This document shows, one piece after another, positions 18,953 through 27,751 of a stretch of DNA of 64,000 nt. Under the pieces are notes generated by a model. That model did no database searches. It was not told where the DNA came from and saw only the letters and a program-made list of their open reading frames with translations. This DNA comes from Auritidibacter ignavus (GTDB lineage Bacteria > Actinomycetota > Actinomycetes > Actinomycetales > Micrococcaceae). Position 1 is the stretch's first letter. Each line of letters opens with the position of its first letter. A program made the position numbers and the translations under genes. The DNA lies in assembly GCF_003703835.1 (NCBI RefSeq), contig NZ_RDQR01000010.1, positions 19,936 through 83,935 on the forward strand. The letters run 5' to 3'.

Positions 18953-19693
18953 TTAGCGCTCATCCGATGCGTCAGAATGAGACCCGGGTTGCAGAGTGGG
19001 GTCCGGCATGCGAGTTTCTATTTCGGGCTTCTCGTGGGCTCTGGCGTGGGCCCAGACAAAGAATCCTGCCAACGTAAACGCACCGTAGAAGATGTACATC
19101 GATCCGGTTGCGTAATACCCGGCCGAAAACAGCAGGGGCACCCCGACGATATCGACCGCGACCCAGATCAGCCAGAATTCAACCCACCCTTTGGCCATTC
19201 CCCAGGTCGCTAACAGCGAGCCGACAAATGTCCAGGTGTCTGCCCAGACCGGTTCATAGGATCCCAAGAGCCTAAACAGGGGTGTGATGGCGGCGGTGCC
19301 TCCCACCAGGGCAATAATTAATCCCAGACGCACCGGCCAGGAAGCCCACTGTGGGGTAATCGCCGTGGATTCTGAGTCGTCTCGTCCTGCTTCACGTTCT
19401 TTCTTCGATCGCTGCCATTGCACCCATCCGTAGATCGACACCACGATGAACATGATTTGGCGACCGGCCTGACCGAGTAGATTAACCGCGTCTTCCCCAC
19501 CGAAAACACCTGCAAGAAAGACGGTCAGTAGCAACATATTGCCGATGATGCCCACCGGCCACGCCCACACCCGACGGACCATACCACCCAGCGCAGAGGC
19601 CAGACCGAACAGGTTCCCCACGACCTCACGGACCAGTAGACCTCCACCGGCTATCGGGATCGTCCAGTCGAAAACGTCGATGAACCAATCCAT
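18953..19693 (-). CDS. pnuC: Nicotinamide mononucleotide/riboside transporter PnuC
   Basis: 246-residue membrane protein with about seven transmembrane segments. Family signatures include IYGWVQWQRSKKE and, near the C-terminus, WVEFWLIWVAVDIVGVPLLF. PnuC imports nicotinamide riboside for NAD synthesis by facilitated diffusion. I take the ATG at 19693 (MDWFIDVFDW), five bases after the rpe stop; the frame is open 14 codons further upstream, but that would overlap rpe. The protein has a polar C-terminal tail. No NAD-related gene is adjacent. Confidence 0.9.
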   Translation of the reverse strand: MDWFIDVFDWTIPIAGGGLLVREVVGNLFGLASALGGMVRRVWAWPVGIIGNMLLLTVFLAGVFGGEDAVNLLGQAGRQIMFIVVSIYGWVQWQRSKKEREAGRDDSESTAITPQWASWPVRLGLIIALVGGTAAITPLFRLLGSYEPVWADTWTFVGSLLATWGMAKGWVEFWLIWVAVDIVGVPLLFSAGYYATGSMYIFYGAFTLAGFFVWAHARAHEKPEIETRMPDPTLQPGSHSDASDER

Positions 19694-19698
19694 ACCAG

Positions 19699-20397
19699 TC
19701 AGCTCGCTGTGCTCCGCGATGGGGTCTGAGGGCATCGGTGGCCTCGGGCAGCTAGGATGCGTAGCTGATCAATGGCTTCGCTTGCATCCTCGGCCCCGTA
19801 AACCGCCGAACCAGCCACGAACGTGTCGGCGCCTGCTGCTGCCGCACGTTCAATGGTCTCCGCATTAATCCCCCCGTCGACTTGCAGGGCCACCGGTAGT
19901 TCTGCCGCACTGATCGCCTGGCGGGCCCGGCGAATTTTCGGCAGGACCATCTCGAGGAATGCTTGGCCGGAAAAGCCCGGCTCGACAGTCATCAATAACA
20001 GCATGTCGAGTTCTCCCAGCATGTCCAGGTACGGCTCTATGGGGGTGGCTGGTTTCAACGCCATCGAGGCCCGTGTACCGGTCGCACGTAACTGCTGTGC
20101 TAAGCGAATCGGGGCCGCTGAGGCTTCGGCATGAAAGGTTACTGACTCCGCGCCTGCCTCGGCGTAGGCTGGGGCCCATCGGTCGGGGTCTTCGATCATC
20201 AAGTGGATATCGAGTCCTAGATTCGTGGCCCGACGAATTGCCTGGACCACCGGCAAGCCGATGGTCAGGTTGGGAACAAAATGATTGTCCATCACGTCGA
20301 CGTGCACCGCATCAGCAGTGGGTATTTTCTGCAGTTCCTCGCCGAGCCGAGCAAAGTCGGCCGAGAGAATAGAGGGATGAATCTGCGGTATTGTCAC
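19699..20397 (-). CDS. rpe: Ribulose-phosphate 3-epimerase
   Basis: 232-residue TIM-barrel epimerase interconverting ribulose 5-phosphate and xylulose 5-phosphate. Signatures: [34 protein letters not shown] with metal ligands, [20 protein letters not shown], and [29 protein letters not shown]. It is placed after rsmB and before pnuC in the fmt-rsmB-rpe gene order common in Micrococcales. Confidence 0.97.
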   Translation of the reverse strand: MTIPQIHPSILSADFARLGEELQKIPTADAVHVDVMDNHFVPNLTIGLPVVQAIRRATNLGLDIHLMIEDPDRWAPAYAEAGAESVTFHAEASAAPIRLAQQLRATGTRASMALKPATPIEPYLDMLGELDMLLLMTVEPGFSGQAFLEMVLPKIRRARQAISAAELPVALQVDGGINAETIERAAAAGADTFVAGSAVYGAEDASEAIDQLRILAARGHRCPQTPSRSTAS

Positions 20398-20465
20398 GGT
20401 GCTCTCTCTGATGTGTCGGGTGCGGATGAGGTGAAGTGTGATGGTGGAGGCGGGAAACTCTTAGC

Positions 20466-22016
20466 CTAGTCAGGCCCGTCGGTTTTGGCCATCAACGCAA
20501 TGAACATGGCATCGGTGTGATGCAGGTGTGGCCACAGCTGGGCGGTTGCCGGTTGTCCTTCGGCACTGGGAGTCAGACTGGTTCGCTCCAACCGGTCGGT
20601 GGCGGCCCGCAGAACCGCTGCCGGCGTATCGACCAGTCGCAACTCAGGGTGGCGCTGGAGTAAGTCCTGGACTTGGAGCTGAGTTTCCACCTGATGGGGA
20701 GAACAGGTGACATACCCCAGGTATCCCCCCGGCTCGAGCAACTCCACGGCCGCATCAGCCAGTTGCCGTTGCAACTGAGAAAGCACCGCCAAATCTTGCG
20801 TGGTGCGACGCCACCGCGACTCCGGACGGCGGCGTAGAGCACCCAGCCCCGTACAGGGTGCATCGAGCATAATGCGGTCAAAGGTTTCGGGTGCTCCGTG
20901 TTGTGCCAGTCCGTCGGTGAGTTCCCGACCGTCGTAGGTGACCAGCTCCCAGACCGAGCCTTCCACCGGTGCCAGAGCCTGGCCCACCAGGCGCGATCGA
21001 TGCTCGGAGACTTCATTGGCCACCAGGTGCGCACCGGCGCGTTGGGCTTCTGCCGCCAACAGCGCGGCTTTACCGCCCGGACCGGCGCACATGTCTAACC
21101 ATCGTTCGCACTCCCCGACCGGGGCAACCTCGACCAGGGCGCGGGCAGCCAATTGGGAGCCGACGTCCTGGATCCGCACAGCTCCGGTAGCCACACCGGG
21201 GATCTTGCCGGCGTCGCCACCGGAAAAAGTGGCCGCATCCGGGGCCAAGCTTGAGGGTTCCGCGCCGTGATCCAATACTGGCTGAAGTTCTCCGATTCCC
21301 GGAAGTGCCACGAGATTCACATCGGGGGCCAGATTATCGGCCTCCAAGAGTTGCACCAGCTCACCGGCGGATCGGCCGTGGGTCACCAAAGCTTGTTTCA
21401 ACGCACGAACAATCCAGCGTGGGTGCCCATACCGGATGGCCAGATCATCGTCACCGTCACCGGGCGCCAACTTTTCCAGCCACTCATCGAAGGTGGCGTG
21501 CGATACCTTGCGTAGCACCGCGTTAACCAATCCGGACGGTCCGGCACCAATCTGGTCTCGCACCAGGGCCACTGTGGAGTCCAGCGCGGCGTGGGTGGGG
21601 ACCCGCATATGCATGAGCTGGTGAGTTCCCAAACGCAACACGTCGAGCACTTCGGGATCAAGCTTGTCCAATTCCCGGTCCACACACTCGGCCAGAATCG
21701 CATCGTAGCTACCCTGCCAACGCAGGCTACCGTAGGTCAGCTCTGTAGCGAACCCGGCGTCACGTTTGTTCAGCCGGTTGCGCCGAATGTACTGCGGTAG
21801 CACCAAGTTTGCGTAGGCATCATCGGCCGAAACAGCACGTACCACCTGGTAAGCGGTTAGCCGCGCCGGATCTGCGGTGCGGTTGCGGTGCGAGGGCGCC
21901 TGGGAGGAATACTGCCGTTTCTTGCCCGAGGCACCACGGTTGCGAGTTCGTCCCTGCCGGTTTCGACGTTCACGACGTGGTTCAGCAGCCGAGTTGTCTT
22001 GGTATGCAGTGTTCAT
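20466..22016 (-). CDS. rsmB: 16S rRNA (cytosine-5-)-methyltransferase RsmB/NOL1/NOP2/sun family
   Basis: 516-residue SAM-dependent rRNA methyltransferase. An N-terminal NusB-like domain lies at about residues 50-190 (ARLTAYQVVRAVSADDAYAN). The methyltransferase domain has motif I WLDMCAGPGGKAALLAAEA, motif IV RIMLDAPCTGLGALRRRPE with the PC cysteine, and YVTCSPHQVE with the second catalytic cysteine. A basic, Arg-rich N-terminus of about 45 residues precedes the NusB part. The start is the ATG at 22016 overlapping the fmt TGA (ATGA); a longer frame would extend 32 codons into fmt. Confidence 0.95.
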   Translation of the reverse strand: MNTAYQDNSAAEPRRERRNRQGRTRNRGASGKKRQYSSQAPSHRNRTADPARLTAYQVVRAVSADDAYANLVLPQYIRRNRLNKRDAGFATELTYGSLRWQGSYDAILAECVDRELDKLDPEVLDVLRLGTHQLMHMRVPTHAALDSTVALVRDQIGAGPSGLVNAVLRKVSHATFDEWLEKLAPGDGDDDLAIRYGHPRWIVRALKQALVTHGRSAGELVQLLEADNLAPDVNLVALPGIGELQPVLDHGAEPSSLAPDAATFSGGDAGKIPGVATGAVRIQDVGSQLAARALVEVAPVGECERWLDMCAGPGGKAALLAAEAQRAGAHLVANEVSEHRSRLVGQALAPVEGSVWELVTYDGRELTDGLAQHGAPETFDRIMLDAPCTGLGALRRRPESRWRRTTQDLAVLSQLQRQLADAAVELLEPGGYLGYVTCSPHQVETQLQVQDLLQRHPELRLVDTPAAVLRAATDRLERTSLTPSAEGQPATAQLWPHLHHTDAMFIALMAKTDGPD

Positions 22017-23068
22017 CGTCTCTGATCTGTCTTCCCTGTGCTGGCCACGAATAGATCGGGGGCGGTCGCGGTAGTCAGGAGTCTGACCGGTGCGTTCTGA
22101 CCGCGAGCCCAATTAATGGCGGGCATCATTTTCTTCCCGGCCGGCTGGATTGCGGTAATTTCGACGCTTCCCTCCGCACAACTCAGCACGACGCGCTTGC
22201 CTCGCACGCTGAGGGTACCGGCCTGGGATGCAGTCGGCTCCTCCGGGGTGACTTGACGTGCGCCGCCGAGCTTGACTCGCACTGCTTGAGCCGTGGGGTC
22301 TTCGTCACCGCCGTCTGCCGTCGGACCGAGGTTGTCGGTGACCAGCATCCCCCAAGCGCCCGGCTCCGGGGTGGTGCCGTTAATCCGGGCGAGCACGCGC
22401 TCAGCCGGCTGGTTAGCATCAATCAAACCATCGACGCCCGAGAGCTTGGGGGCGTAACTAGAGTCCCCGGTCTGTGCTCGTGGCGTCACCGTTCCGGCCG
22501 AGATCGTCTCCACGGTGTGTGCGAGAAGCTCTCCTCCGCGTGTTGCCATGTCTTCCAGCACTGCACCTGCGGTTTGCTCCGGGTCGATGGTGTAGTTTTG
22601 TCTGGCCCACACGGCTCCGGAATCGAGCCCTTCATCGAGCTGAAATACCGTCATTCCCGTGTGGTACCGACCGTCAATCATGGCCTGTTGAACCGGGGCC
22701 GCGCCACGGTACTCGGGCAAGAGCGAAAAGTGTAGATTGATCCAGCCCAGACGAAGATGCGCCAACACGTCTGCCGGTAGCAGCGCCCCGTAGGCCACCA
22801 CAACACCCAGATCGGGTTGGAGCTCATCGAGCTGGGGCAGCACGGATTGGCCGTGGACACCACTGAGCCGGTTGGCTTTGATGACCGGTAGCCGGTGGTG
22901 CGTGGCATAATCAGCCACCGGTGAGGCCGTGAGTTTCTTGCGTCGTCCAGTGGGGGCGTCCTGACGGGTCAAAACGCCAACGATCTCCACGTCAGTGCTG
23001 ATCGTAGCCCGCAGGGATTCCAGCGCGGTCACCGCGGGCTGCGGGGTGCCGGCAAACAGTATGCGCAT
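22013..23068 (-). CDS. fmt: Methionyl-tRNA formyltransferase
   Basis: 351-residue enzyme that formylates initiator Met-tRNA. N-terminal MRILFAGTPQPAVTALESL, the active-site region INLHFSLLPEYRGAAPVQQAMI, and TGMTVFQLDEGLDSGAVWARQ are classic. The C-terminal OB-like tRNA-binding domain begins near residue 215. It is longer than the roughly 315 residues usual in this family because of an acidic loop (TADGGDEDPTAQ) and a C-terminal extension. Two bases separate it from def, and it overlaps rsmB by four bases. Confidence 0.96.
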   Translation of the reverse strand: MRILFAGTPQPAVTALESLRATISTDVEIVGVLTRQDAPTGRRKKLTASPVADYATHHRLPVIKANRLSGVHGQSVLPQLDELQPDLGVVVAYGALLPADVLAHLRLGWINLHFSLLPEYRGAAPVQQAMIDGRYHTGMTVFQLDEGLDSGAVWARQNYTIDPEQTAGAVLEDMATRGGELLAHTVETISAGTVTPRAQTGDSSYAPKLSGVDGLIDANQPAERVLARINGTTPEPGAWGMLVTDNLGPTADGGDEDPTAQAVRVKLGGARQVTPEEPTASQAGTLSVRGKRVVLSCAEGSVEITAIQPAGKKMMPAINWARGQNAPVRLLTTATAPDLFVASTGKTDQRR

Positions 23069-23069
23069 C

Positions 23070-23699
23070 CTAGCCTCGTTTTCCTCCGGGGGTATGTTGC
23101 TTCAGGCTCGGGGCCAAGTGCAGGCCGGCGGAGTGACCCTCGCGCATAAACGCCGAGCCGATCTGCTCGGCCCGTTGATGCTGGGTCTGGGCGGTGTCAG
23201 CCTTGAACTGTTTGGTATTCATCGCCCGGCGCGCCTGATGCCGTTGTTCGCCCTGCAGACGATCCACAAACAGGTGACCGGTCAGATGATCGGTTTCGTG
23301 CTGAAGCATCCGCGCGAACAAGCCGTGCCCGTGGTAGGTCACTGCCTGGCCTTCAGTATTGAGTCCGGTTACTGTCGCTTCTGCGCGCCGGGGTGGCGCG
23401 TAGAACAGTCCCGGTACCGACAGGCAACCTTCCGACGGCTCGTACAATACGTCACCGCTGACCTCGAGGACAGGATTGATGACGTGACCTTGCCGACCCT
23501 CCACGTCGAAGACGAATAACGATTGGCTGACCCCGACCTGGGGGCCGGCTAACCCGACACCATCGACCGCCTGCATCGTTTCCATCATGTCTGTGATCAA
23601 ACGTCGTAGTTTGTCGGTTCCGAAACGAGCCGAATCAACCTCTCGGCAGGTAGTCTTCAGGACCGGGTCTGGTACCGTGCGTAAAGCTAAAACAGTCAC
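23070..23699 (-). CDS. def: Peptide deformylase
   Basis: 209-residue metalloprotease that removes the formyl group from nascent proteins. Motif 1 GVGLAGPQVG (residues 47-56, with G52 where many have A), motif 2 EGCLSVPG (metal ligand C92), and motif 3 HETDHLTG (H134, E135, H138) are all present. A basic tail of about 45 residues after the fold is longer than in model deformylases. It is first in the def-fmt-rsmB string, matching the pathway. Confidence 0.96.
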   Translation of the reverse strand: MTVLALRTVPDPVLKTTCREVDSARFGTDKLRRLITDMMETMQAVDGVGLAGPQVGVSQSLFVFDVEGRQGHVINPVLEVSGDVLYEPSEGCLSVPGLFYAPPRRAEATVTGLNTEGQAVTYHGHGLFARMLQHETDHLTGHLFVDRLQGEQRHQARRAMNTKQFKADTAQTQHQRAEQIGSAFMREGHSAGLHLAPSLKQHTPGGKRG

Positions 23700-23731
23700 C
23701 AGGCCACCCTATCCCGATCTGGGCGCACGGC

Positions 23732-24580
23732 CTAGCGCGCGCTCGCCGGCGGGGCAATGGGTCGTAGCGCAGGAGGAGTGTTCTCCACCACGCGGGCGTA
23801 CTCCCAGGCTTGACGCAGTGACCAGAATTTGCGCCAGTGATCGGCCAGCACCTCGGGGCGGGCTTGATAGGCCACTGCTTCGGTTTCGCCCAGGGCCACC
23901 GCCAACAGCACCGCGTCATGCCCAAATTCCCAGGGCACCCAGCTACCCTGGTCGGCATCACGTAAGGATTCTTCGGCTTTCATGCCGGCGGTCAATTGCA
24001 TGACCACTTTTTCATCCAGTGGCTTCACCCGCCCATCACGGGTCGTGCCTTTGGTTTTGTAGTCAATCAAGCAGATCCGGCCACCAATTTCGGCCACCAG
24101 ATCCAACGTCCCGGCATAACCGACCGTGTGATTCCACACCGTGACTTCAGCGGCCAGAGCGCGGACCTGATAGTTTTCCCACCACTCATCGAACCGGTCC
24201 GCGAAAGCAGTCTCTGCGTGCTCGACCAGCAGTTGACGAGCCTGTGGCACCTGATGAGATTGACCCAGCTGTGCGCGGGCCACCTGTTCTGCATAGTAGT
24301 GCACCCGGTCACCACGTTCGGCTGCCTGGTCGCGGTACTGGCTGGCGGCCTCATTGGCGTGTCGAGCGAGCGCTTTGAGTTTGGGCCCGGAGCCAAGCGC
24401 CTGTGGCAATCGGGTATCTGTGATCAGTGCCTGGGTGGCCATATAGCTGGCCCAACCGGTCAGGTCAGCTGGCTGTTGCGCAATGACCGTGGTGATGGAC
24501 GGAACTTGGGGAGCATCCCGGGTACTTCGGGCATACATACGTCCGGCAGGTGTTTGATGCGCCAACAGGGGTTGAGTCAT
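23732..24580 (-). CDS. Putative RecB/Cas4-like PD-(D/E)XK nuclease family protein
   Basis: About 282 residues. The core is AAEVTVW, GYAGTLDLVAEIGG, then ICLIDYKTKG, giving E145, D160, D173 and K175, the E-D-D-x-K pattern of RecB-type PD-(D/E)XK nucleases. No helicase domain or Cys cluster of Cas4 is seen. The region before the core is helical with QxxxERGDRVHYYAEQ, common in such single-domain proteins of actinobacteria and their phages. The start is uncertain: ATGs at 24580 and 24589 are close, and the frame is open to 24679. It is separated by 32 bases from def. Its biological role is unknown. Confidence 0.7.
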   Translation of the reverse strand: MTQPLLAHQTPAGRMYARSTRDAPQVPSITTVIAQQPADLTGWASYMATQALITDTRLPQALGSGPKLKALARHANEAASQYRDQAAERGDRVHYYAEQVARAQLGQSHQVPQARQLLVEHAETAFADRFDEWWENYQVRALAAEVTVWNHTVGYAGTLDLVAEIGGRICLIDYKTKGTTRDGRVKPLDEKVVMQLTAGMKAEESLRDADQGSWVPWEFGHDAVLLAVALGETEAVAYQARPEVLADHWRKFWSLRQAWEYARVVENTPPALRPIAPPASAR

Positions 24581-24797
24581 AGTCACCATTGTCGCCGATG
24601 ACCACCGACAGCTCCAGATTGAGTCGTGACGATCGCGCCCTGGTGCAGTGGTGCCCATGAGCGCTTGATCACACGACACTCACGCGTCCTTTCTGGGTCT
24701 GCCGCATCATTGTGGGCTCACGGGGGCATACGAAGGTGTCTATTGGGGGCTAAACACCGCAGGATCCCGCTCACGACACACCGCCACTGGTGCTCGA

Positions 24798-24825
24798 TTG
24801 GACGAATCGTGAGTTTGTGTAATAG
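24798..24825 (+). promoter_or_regulatory. Predicted promoter of the tRNA cluster
   Basis: TTGGAC (24798-24803) and TAATAG (24820-24825) are separated by 16 bases, with TGTG just before the -10. This would start transcription about 45 bases ahead of tRNA-Gly. The rest of the 24581-24877 gap shows no gene. Confidence 0.5.
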
Positions 24826-24877
24826 AGTTTCAACTCGTTGGAAATCGCCCCCGGGGCTCCGGACGCGGTTTTCTGAT

Positions 24878-24951
24878 GCGGATGTAGCTCAGCTGGCTAG
24901 AGCACCACCTTGCCAAGGTGGGGGTCGCGAGTTCGAATCTCGTCATCCGCT
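24878..24951 (+). tRNA. tRNA-Gly (anticodon GCC), copy 1
   Basis: Cloverleaf with acceptor GCGGATG/CATCCGC, D-arm GCTC...GAGC, anticodon stem CACCT/AGGTG around TGCCA and T-loop GTTCGAATC. CCA is not encoded. It is identical to the copy at 25221-25294. Confidence 0.95.
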
Positions 24952-24968
24952 CGCAGAACAAGCACCCT

Positions 24969-25039
24969 GGTGGGGTGGCCGAGTGGTGAGGCAGCGGCCT
25001 GCAAAGCCGTCTACGCGGGTTCGACTCCCGTCCCCACCT
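24969..25039 (+). tRNA. tRNA-Cys (anticodon GCA)
   Basis: Acceptor GGTGGGG pairs CCCCACC with U73 as discriminator, which is the cysteine identity base. The anticodon loop CTGCAAA is flanked by CGGC/GCCG. It lies 17 bases after tRNA-Gly copy 1, in the same direction. Confidence 0.95.
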
Positions 25040-25125
25040 CAGATGCTCCCCCGGACAGGGTGGTAACCCAGTAGTATAGGGAGTGTTCAAGTTCTGATAC
25101 TGTGGTCGATGGCCACGGCATCTGA

Positions 25126-25199
25126 GCGCGATTGGCGCAGTTGGTTAGCGCGCTTCCTCGACACGGAAGAGGTCACTGGTTCGAGTCCAGTATCGCGCA
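25126..25199 (+). tRNA. tRNA-Val (anticodon GAC) with C33
   Basis: Acceptor GCGCGAT/ATCGCGC, D-arm GCGC/GCGC, anticodon stem CTTCC/GGAAG, T-arm ACTGG/CCAGT. The seven-base anticodon loop reads TCGACAC, so the anticodon is GAC but position 33 is C rather than the near-universal U. All stems are intact, so the gene is probably functional. Confidence 0.92.
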
Positions 25200-25220
25200 C
25201 TGAACCGGTGGATGGTTCAT

Positions 25221-25294
25221 GCGGATGTAGCTCAGCTGGCTAGAGCACCACCTTGCCAAGGTGGGGGTCGCGAGTTCGAATCTCGTCATCCGCT
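25221..25294 (+). tRNA. tRNA-Gly (anticodon GCC), copy 2
   Basis: Exact duplicate of the tRNA-Gly at 24878-24951, last of the four-gene tRNA cluster, followed within ten bases by a strong terminator hairpin. Confidence 0.95.
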
Positions 25295-25302
25295 CCAACA
25301 CC

Positions 25303-25339
25303 AGGCTGGTCACGCGAGATCGTGACCAGCCTGCTTTTG
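25303..25339 (+). terminator. Rho-independent terminator of the tRNA cluster
   Basis: A perfect 12-bp stem AGGCTGGTCACG / CGTGACCAGCCT around a six-base loop (25315-25320), followed by GCTTTTG. It ends the tRNA transcript and also lies just downstream of zapE, which arrives from the other side. Confidence 0.85.
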
Positions 25340-25372
25340 TCTCTGCAACCCCCGCCGGTGCCGAAACCGGGT

Positions 25373-26437
25373 CTACTTTGCTTCGGTTTGGCCGAGCACA
25401 CCTTCCCGTGCTAACGCGGTCATGCGCGAGACCGTTCGGAAATATTTCTTCAGGTACCCGCCGTTCATCATCTCCTCGGTGAACAGCTGGTCGAATGGCA
25501 CACCGGAGGCGATAACCGGAACGTCCTTATCGTAGAGTCTGTCGGCCAGCACCACGAACCGCAGGGCCATCGCCTGCTCGGTAATGGTCTCCACGTCGTG
25601 GAGCACCAGCACGTCGATATCCTTGACCATTTCGCGATAACGGGAGGGATGAACCTGTGAGAGGTTTTTCATCAACGCTGCGAAATCGTCGACCGCCACG
25701 ACGTGGGCTTCGGGGAAGTTCTCCTGGGCCAGGTGTTCAATCTTGTCATCCTCCACCGGGTCGGGGGCTTCTTCCAGACCGCGGTGGCGGTAGTCTTCAC
25801 CGTCAATGCGGACCACTTCAAATTGAGAGGACAATACCTGAATCTCCCGTTTGAAGTCTTGGGCAGCGAAGCGTCCTTCTCCGAGTGCACCTGGCAAAGT
25901 ATTGGATGTAGCCGCCAGTTTCACCCCGGCATCGGCCAGCTCACGCATTAGACGCGACATCAGCACGGTATCGCCGGGATCATCGAGTTCGAACTCGTCG
26001 ATGCACACCAGTGAGTACTGTTTGAGCACCTCAACGGTTTTGCTAAAGGTTAGTGCCCCGACCAGGTTCGTGTACTCCACAAAGGTACCGAATGCTTTAT
26101 GGTCGCCTCCGGCCGCATGCCACAGTGAGGCCAACAGGTGGGTTTTCCCTACACCGAAACCACCGTCAAGGTACAGGCCGGCAGGCTGGTTGTCCTTCTT
26201 CTTTTTCTTCCCAAATAAACCGAGGAACCCTCCGGAGGTGTTCGAACCGGAACCGGAGATGGACTCGGCGAATTTTTTCAGACGACTGACCGCTTCAGCC
26301 TGAGATGGATACCGATCATCAGGAATGTAAGTCTCGAACGACACCTCACCAAAGCGATAGGAGGGGTGGAATCCTGCCAGCAGTTGTTCGGCAGATACCT
26401 GGGGTTGACGTTCGGCCAAGCGGACAATCTCGGTCAC
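25373..26437 (-). CDS. zapE: Cell division protein ZapE (AFG1-like ATPase)
   Basis: 354-residue P-loop ATPase of the AFG1/ZapE family. Walker A is DGGFGVGKTHLLASLWH, Walker B LVCIDEFELDDPGD, and sensor region AATSNTLPGALGEGRF. In E. coli ZapE binds FtsZ during division; in actinobacteria the role is inferred from the family. A Ser/Gly-rich and Lys-rich loop (GSGSNTSGGFLGLFGKKKKK, about residues 62-81) is an insertion before Walker A. Its promoter region of about 260 bases is shared with divergent sseA. Confidence 0.92.
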   Translation of the reverse strand: MTEIVRLAERQPQVSAEQLLAGFHPSYRFGEVSFETYIPDDRYPSQAEAVSRLKKFAESISGSGSNTSGGFLGLFGKKKKKDNQPAGLYLDGGFGVGKTHLLASLWHAAGGDHKAFGTFVEYTNLVGALTFSKTVEVLKQYSLVCIDEFELDDPGDTVLMSRLMRELADAGVKLAATSNTLPGALGEGRFAAQDFKREIQVLSSQFEVVRIDGEDYRHRGLEEAPDPVEDDKIEHLAQENFPEAHVVAVDDFAALMKNLSQVHPSRYREMVKDIDVLVLHDVETITEQAMALRFVVLADRLYDKDVPVIASGVPFDQLFTEEMMNGGYLKKYFRTVSRMTALAREGVLGQTEAK

Positions 26438-26696
26438 GAGGAACAGGCCCTTCTGGTAGGAAACGATGATGAGAAGAAACCAGTGAAGTTTCCTGTCACG
26501 ACACTACCCCGAAAACTTCTCGCCCCGATACATCTGCCAGAAGACATCCTGTTTCGTCCCGACGAGCGCACCTGCATCCTATGACTTTGTATGACGCAAA
26601 CACCCCCGGGGCCCTGCCATCGACCATCGTCGAAGATTAGGGTTAAACCCACACAGTGACGTGAGTCAATGACCCCAACGGAAAGGTGCAACCACG

Positions 26697-27605
26697 ATGA
26701 GCGAGACACAAAACACTCCCCCGGTCGAGTCCAGTGAATACGCCCACCCGGAAAAATTGGTCTCCACCGCGTGGGTTGCCCAGCACAAAGATGATCCCAA
26801 CGTGGTGATCTTGGAGTCCAATGAAGACACGCTGTTGTACTCCACCGGCCACATCCCTGGCGCGGTCAAAATTGACTGGCACACCGAACTTAATGACCCG
26901 GTGACTCGTGACTTCGCGTCGCCAGAACAGTTCGCCGAGGTGGTCGGTTCCAAAGGGATCGACCGCGACACCACCGTGGTGTTCTACGGCGATAAGTCCA
27001 ACTGGTGGGCTGCCTACGCACTGTGGGTATTCACGCTCTTCGGTCACCCAGACACTCGGTTGATGAATGGTGGACGGGATAAGTGGATTGCCGAAGGACG
27101 CGAAATCACCCAGGAGAAGCCTGATGTCAGCGCCGTCGAGTACCCGGTTGTGGACCGCGACGATACCACCAACCGTGCGGTACAATCCCAGGTGCTCAAC
27201 CACATTGGCCATCGCCCCCTGATCGATGTGCGCTCCTTCGCTGAATACACCGGAGAGACCACCCACATGGCCGGCTACCCGCAAGAAGGAACCCTGCGCG
27301 GTGGACACATTCCTACCGCGCAGTCGGTGCCGTGGGCCTCGGCAGCCCGCGAGGATGGAACCTTCAAATCGGTCGAGGAACTTCGCGAGATCTACACCCA
27401 GCAGGCTGAACTCGGTGATACCGATGATGTGATTGCCTACTGCCGTATTGGTGAGCGTTCTTCCCACACCTGGTTCGTGCTGAAGTACCTACTCGGCTAC
27501 GATTCAGTGCGGAACTACGACGGCTCCTGGACAGAGTGGGGTAACTCGGTGGGTGTGCCGATTGTAGAAGGCGAAGAACCCGGCACCGACCCACGGTCGC
27601 ACTAG
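26697..27605 (+). CDS. sseA: Sulfurtransferase (rhodanese, SseA-like)
   Basis: 302-residue two-domain rhodanese moving sulfur from thiosulfate or mercaptopyruvate to an acceptor. The N-terminal domain is inactive-type; the C-terminal domain holds the active-site loop [12 protein letters not shown] (catalytic Cys about residue 249), the actinobacterial CRIGERS variant. The conserved [11 protein letters not shown] and [12 protein letters not shown] segments mark the two domain starts. It is followed 146 bases later by a SufE-family gene, a pair typical of Micrococcales, suggesting sulfur relay between them. The ribosome site is GGAAAGGTG. Confidence 0.94.
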   Translation: MSETQNTPPVESSEYAHPEKLVSTAWVAQHKDDPNVVILESNEDTLLYSTGHIPGAVKIDWHTELNDPVTRDFASPEQFAEVVGSKGIDRDTTVVFYGDKSNWWAAYALWVFTLFGHPDTRLMNGGRDKWIAEGREITQEKPDVSAVEYPVVDRDDTTNRAVQSQVLNHIGHRPLIDVRSFAEYTGETTHMAGYPQEGTLRGGHIPTAQSVPWASAAREDGTFKSVEELREIYTQQAELGDTDDVIAYCRIGERSSHTWFVLKYLLGYDSVRNYDGSWTEWGNSVGVPIVEGEEPGTDPRSH

Positions 27606-27647
27606 GTCAGATTCAGAACCGGATCTGGTCTGCTCAGCCCACAGTGA

Positions 27648-27680
27648 TGGCACCTGTTGTCGTTAGGATGACAGGTGCCA
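27648..27680. terminator. Intergenic hairpin between sseA and sufE
   Basis: A 10-bp perfect stem TGGCACCTGT / ACAGGTGCCA with a 13-base loop, about 40 bases after sseA. No U-tract follows, so it may be a weak terminator or an mRNA stabiliser. Confidence 0.45.
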
Positions 27681-27751
27681 TCGGCGTAGAATGGAGCGGT
27701 GCCGGTGGCCCAGATCAGCGCCGGCAGGTCCTTCGTTGCTGAAAGGGTGTT

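Noticed and set aside
26643..27467. Leftward 274-codon open frame opposite sseA
   Set aside because: sseA is secure by its CRIGERS motif and ribosome site; the opposite frame shows no family pattern.
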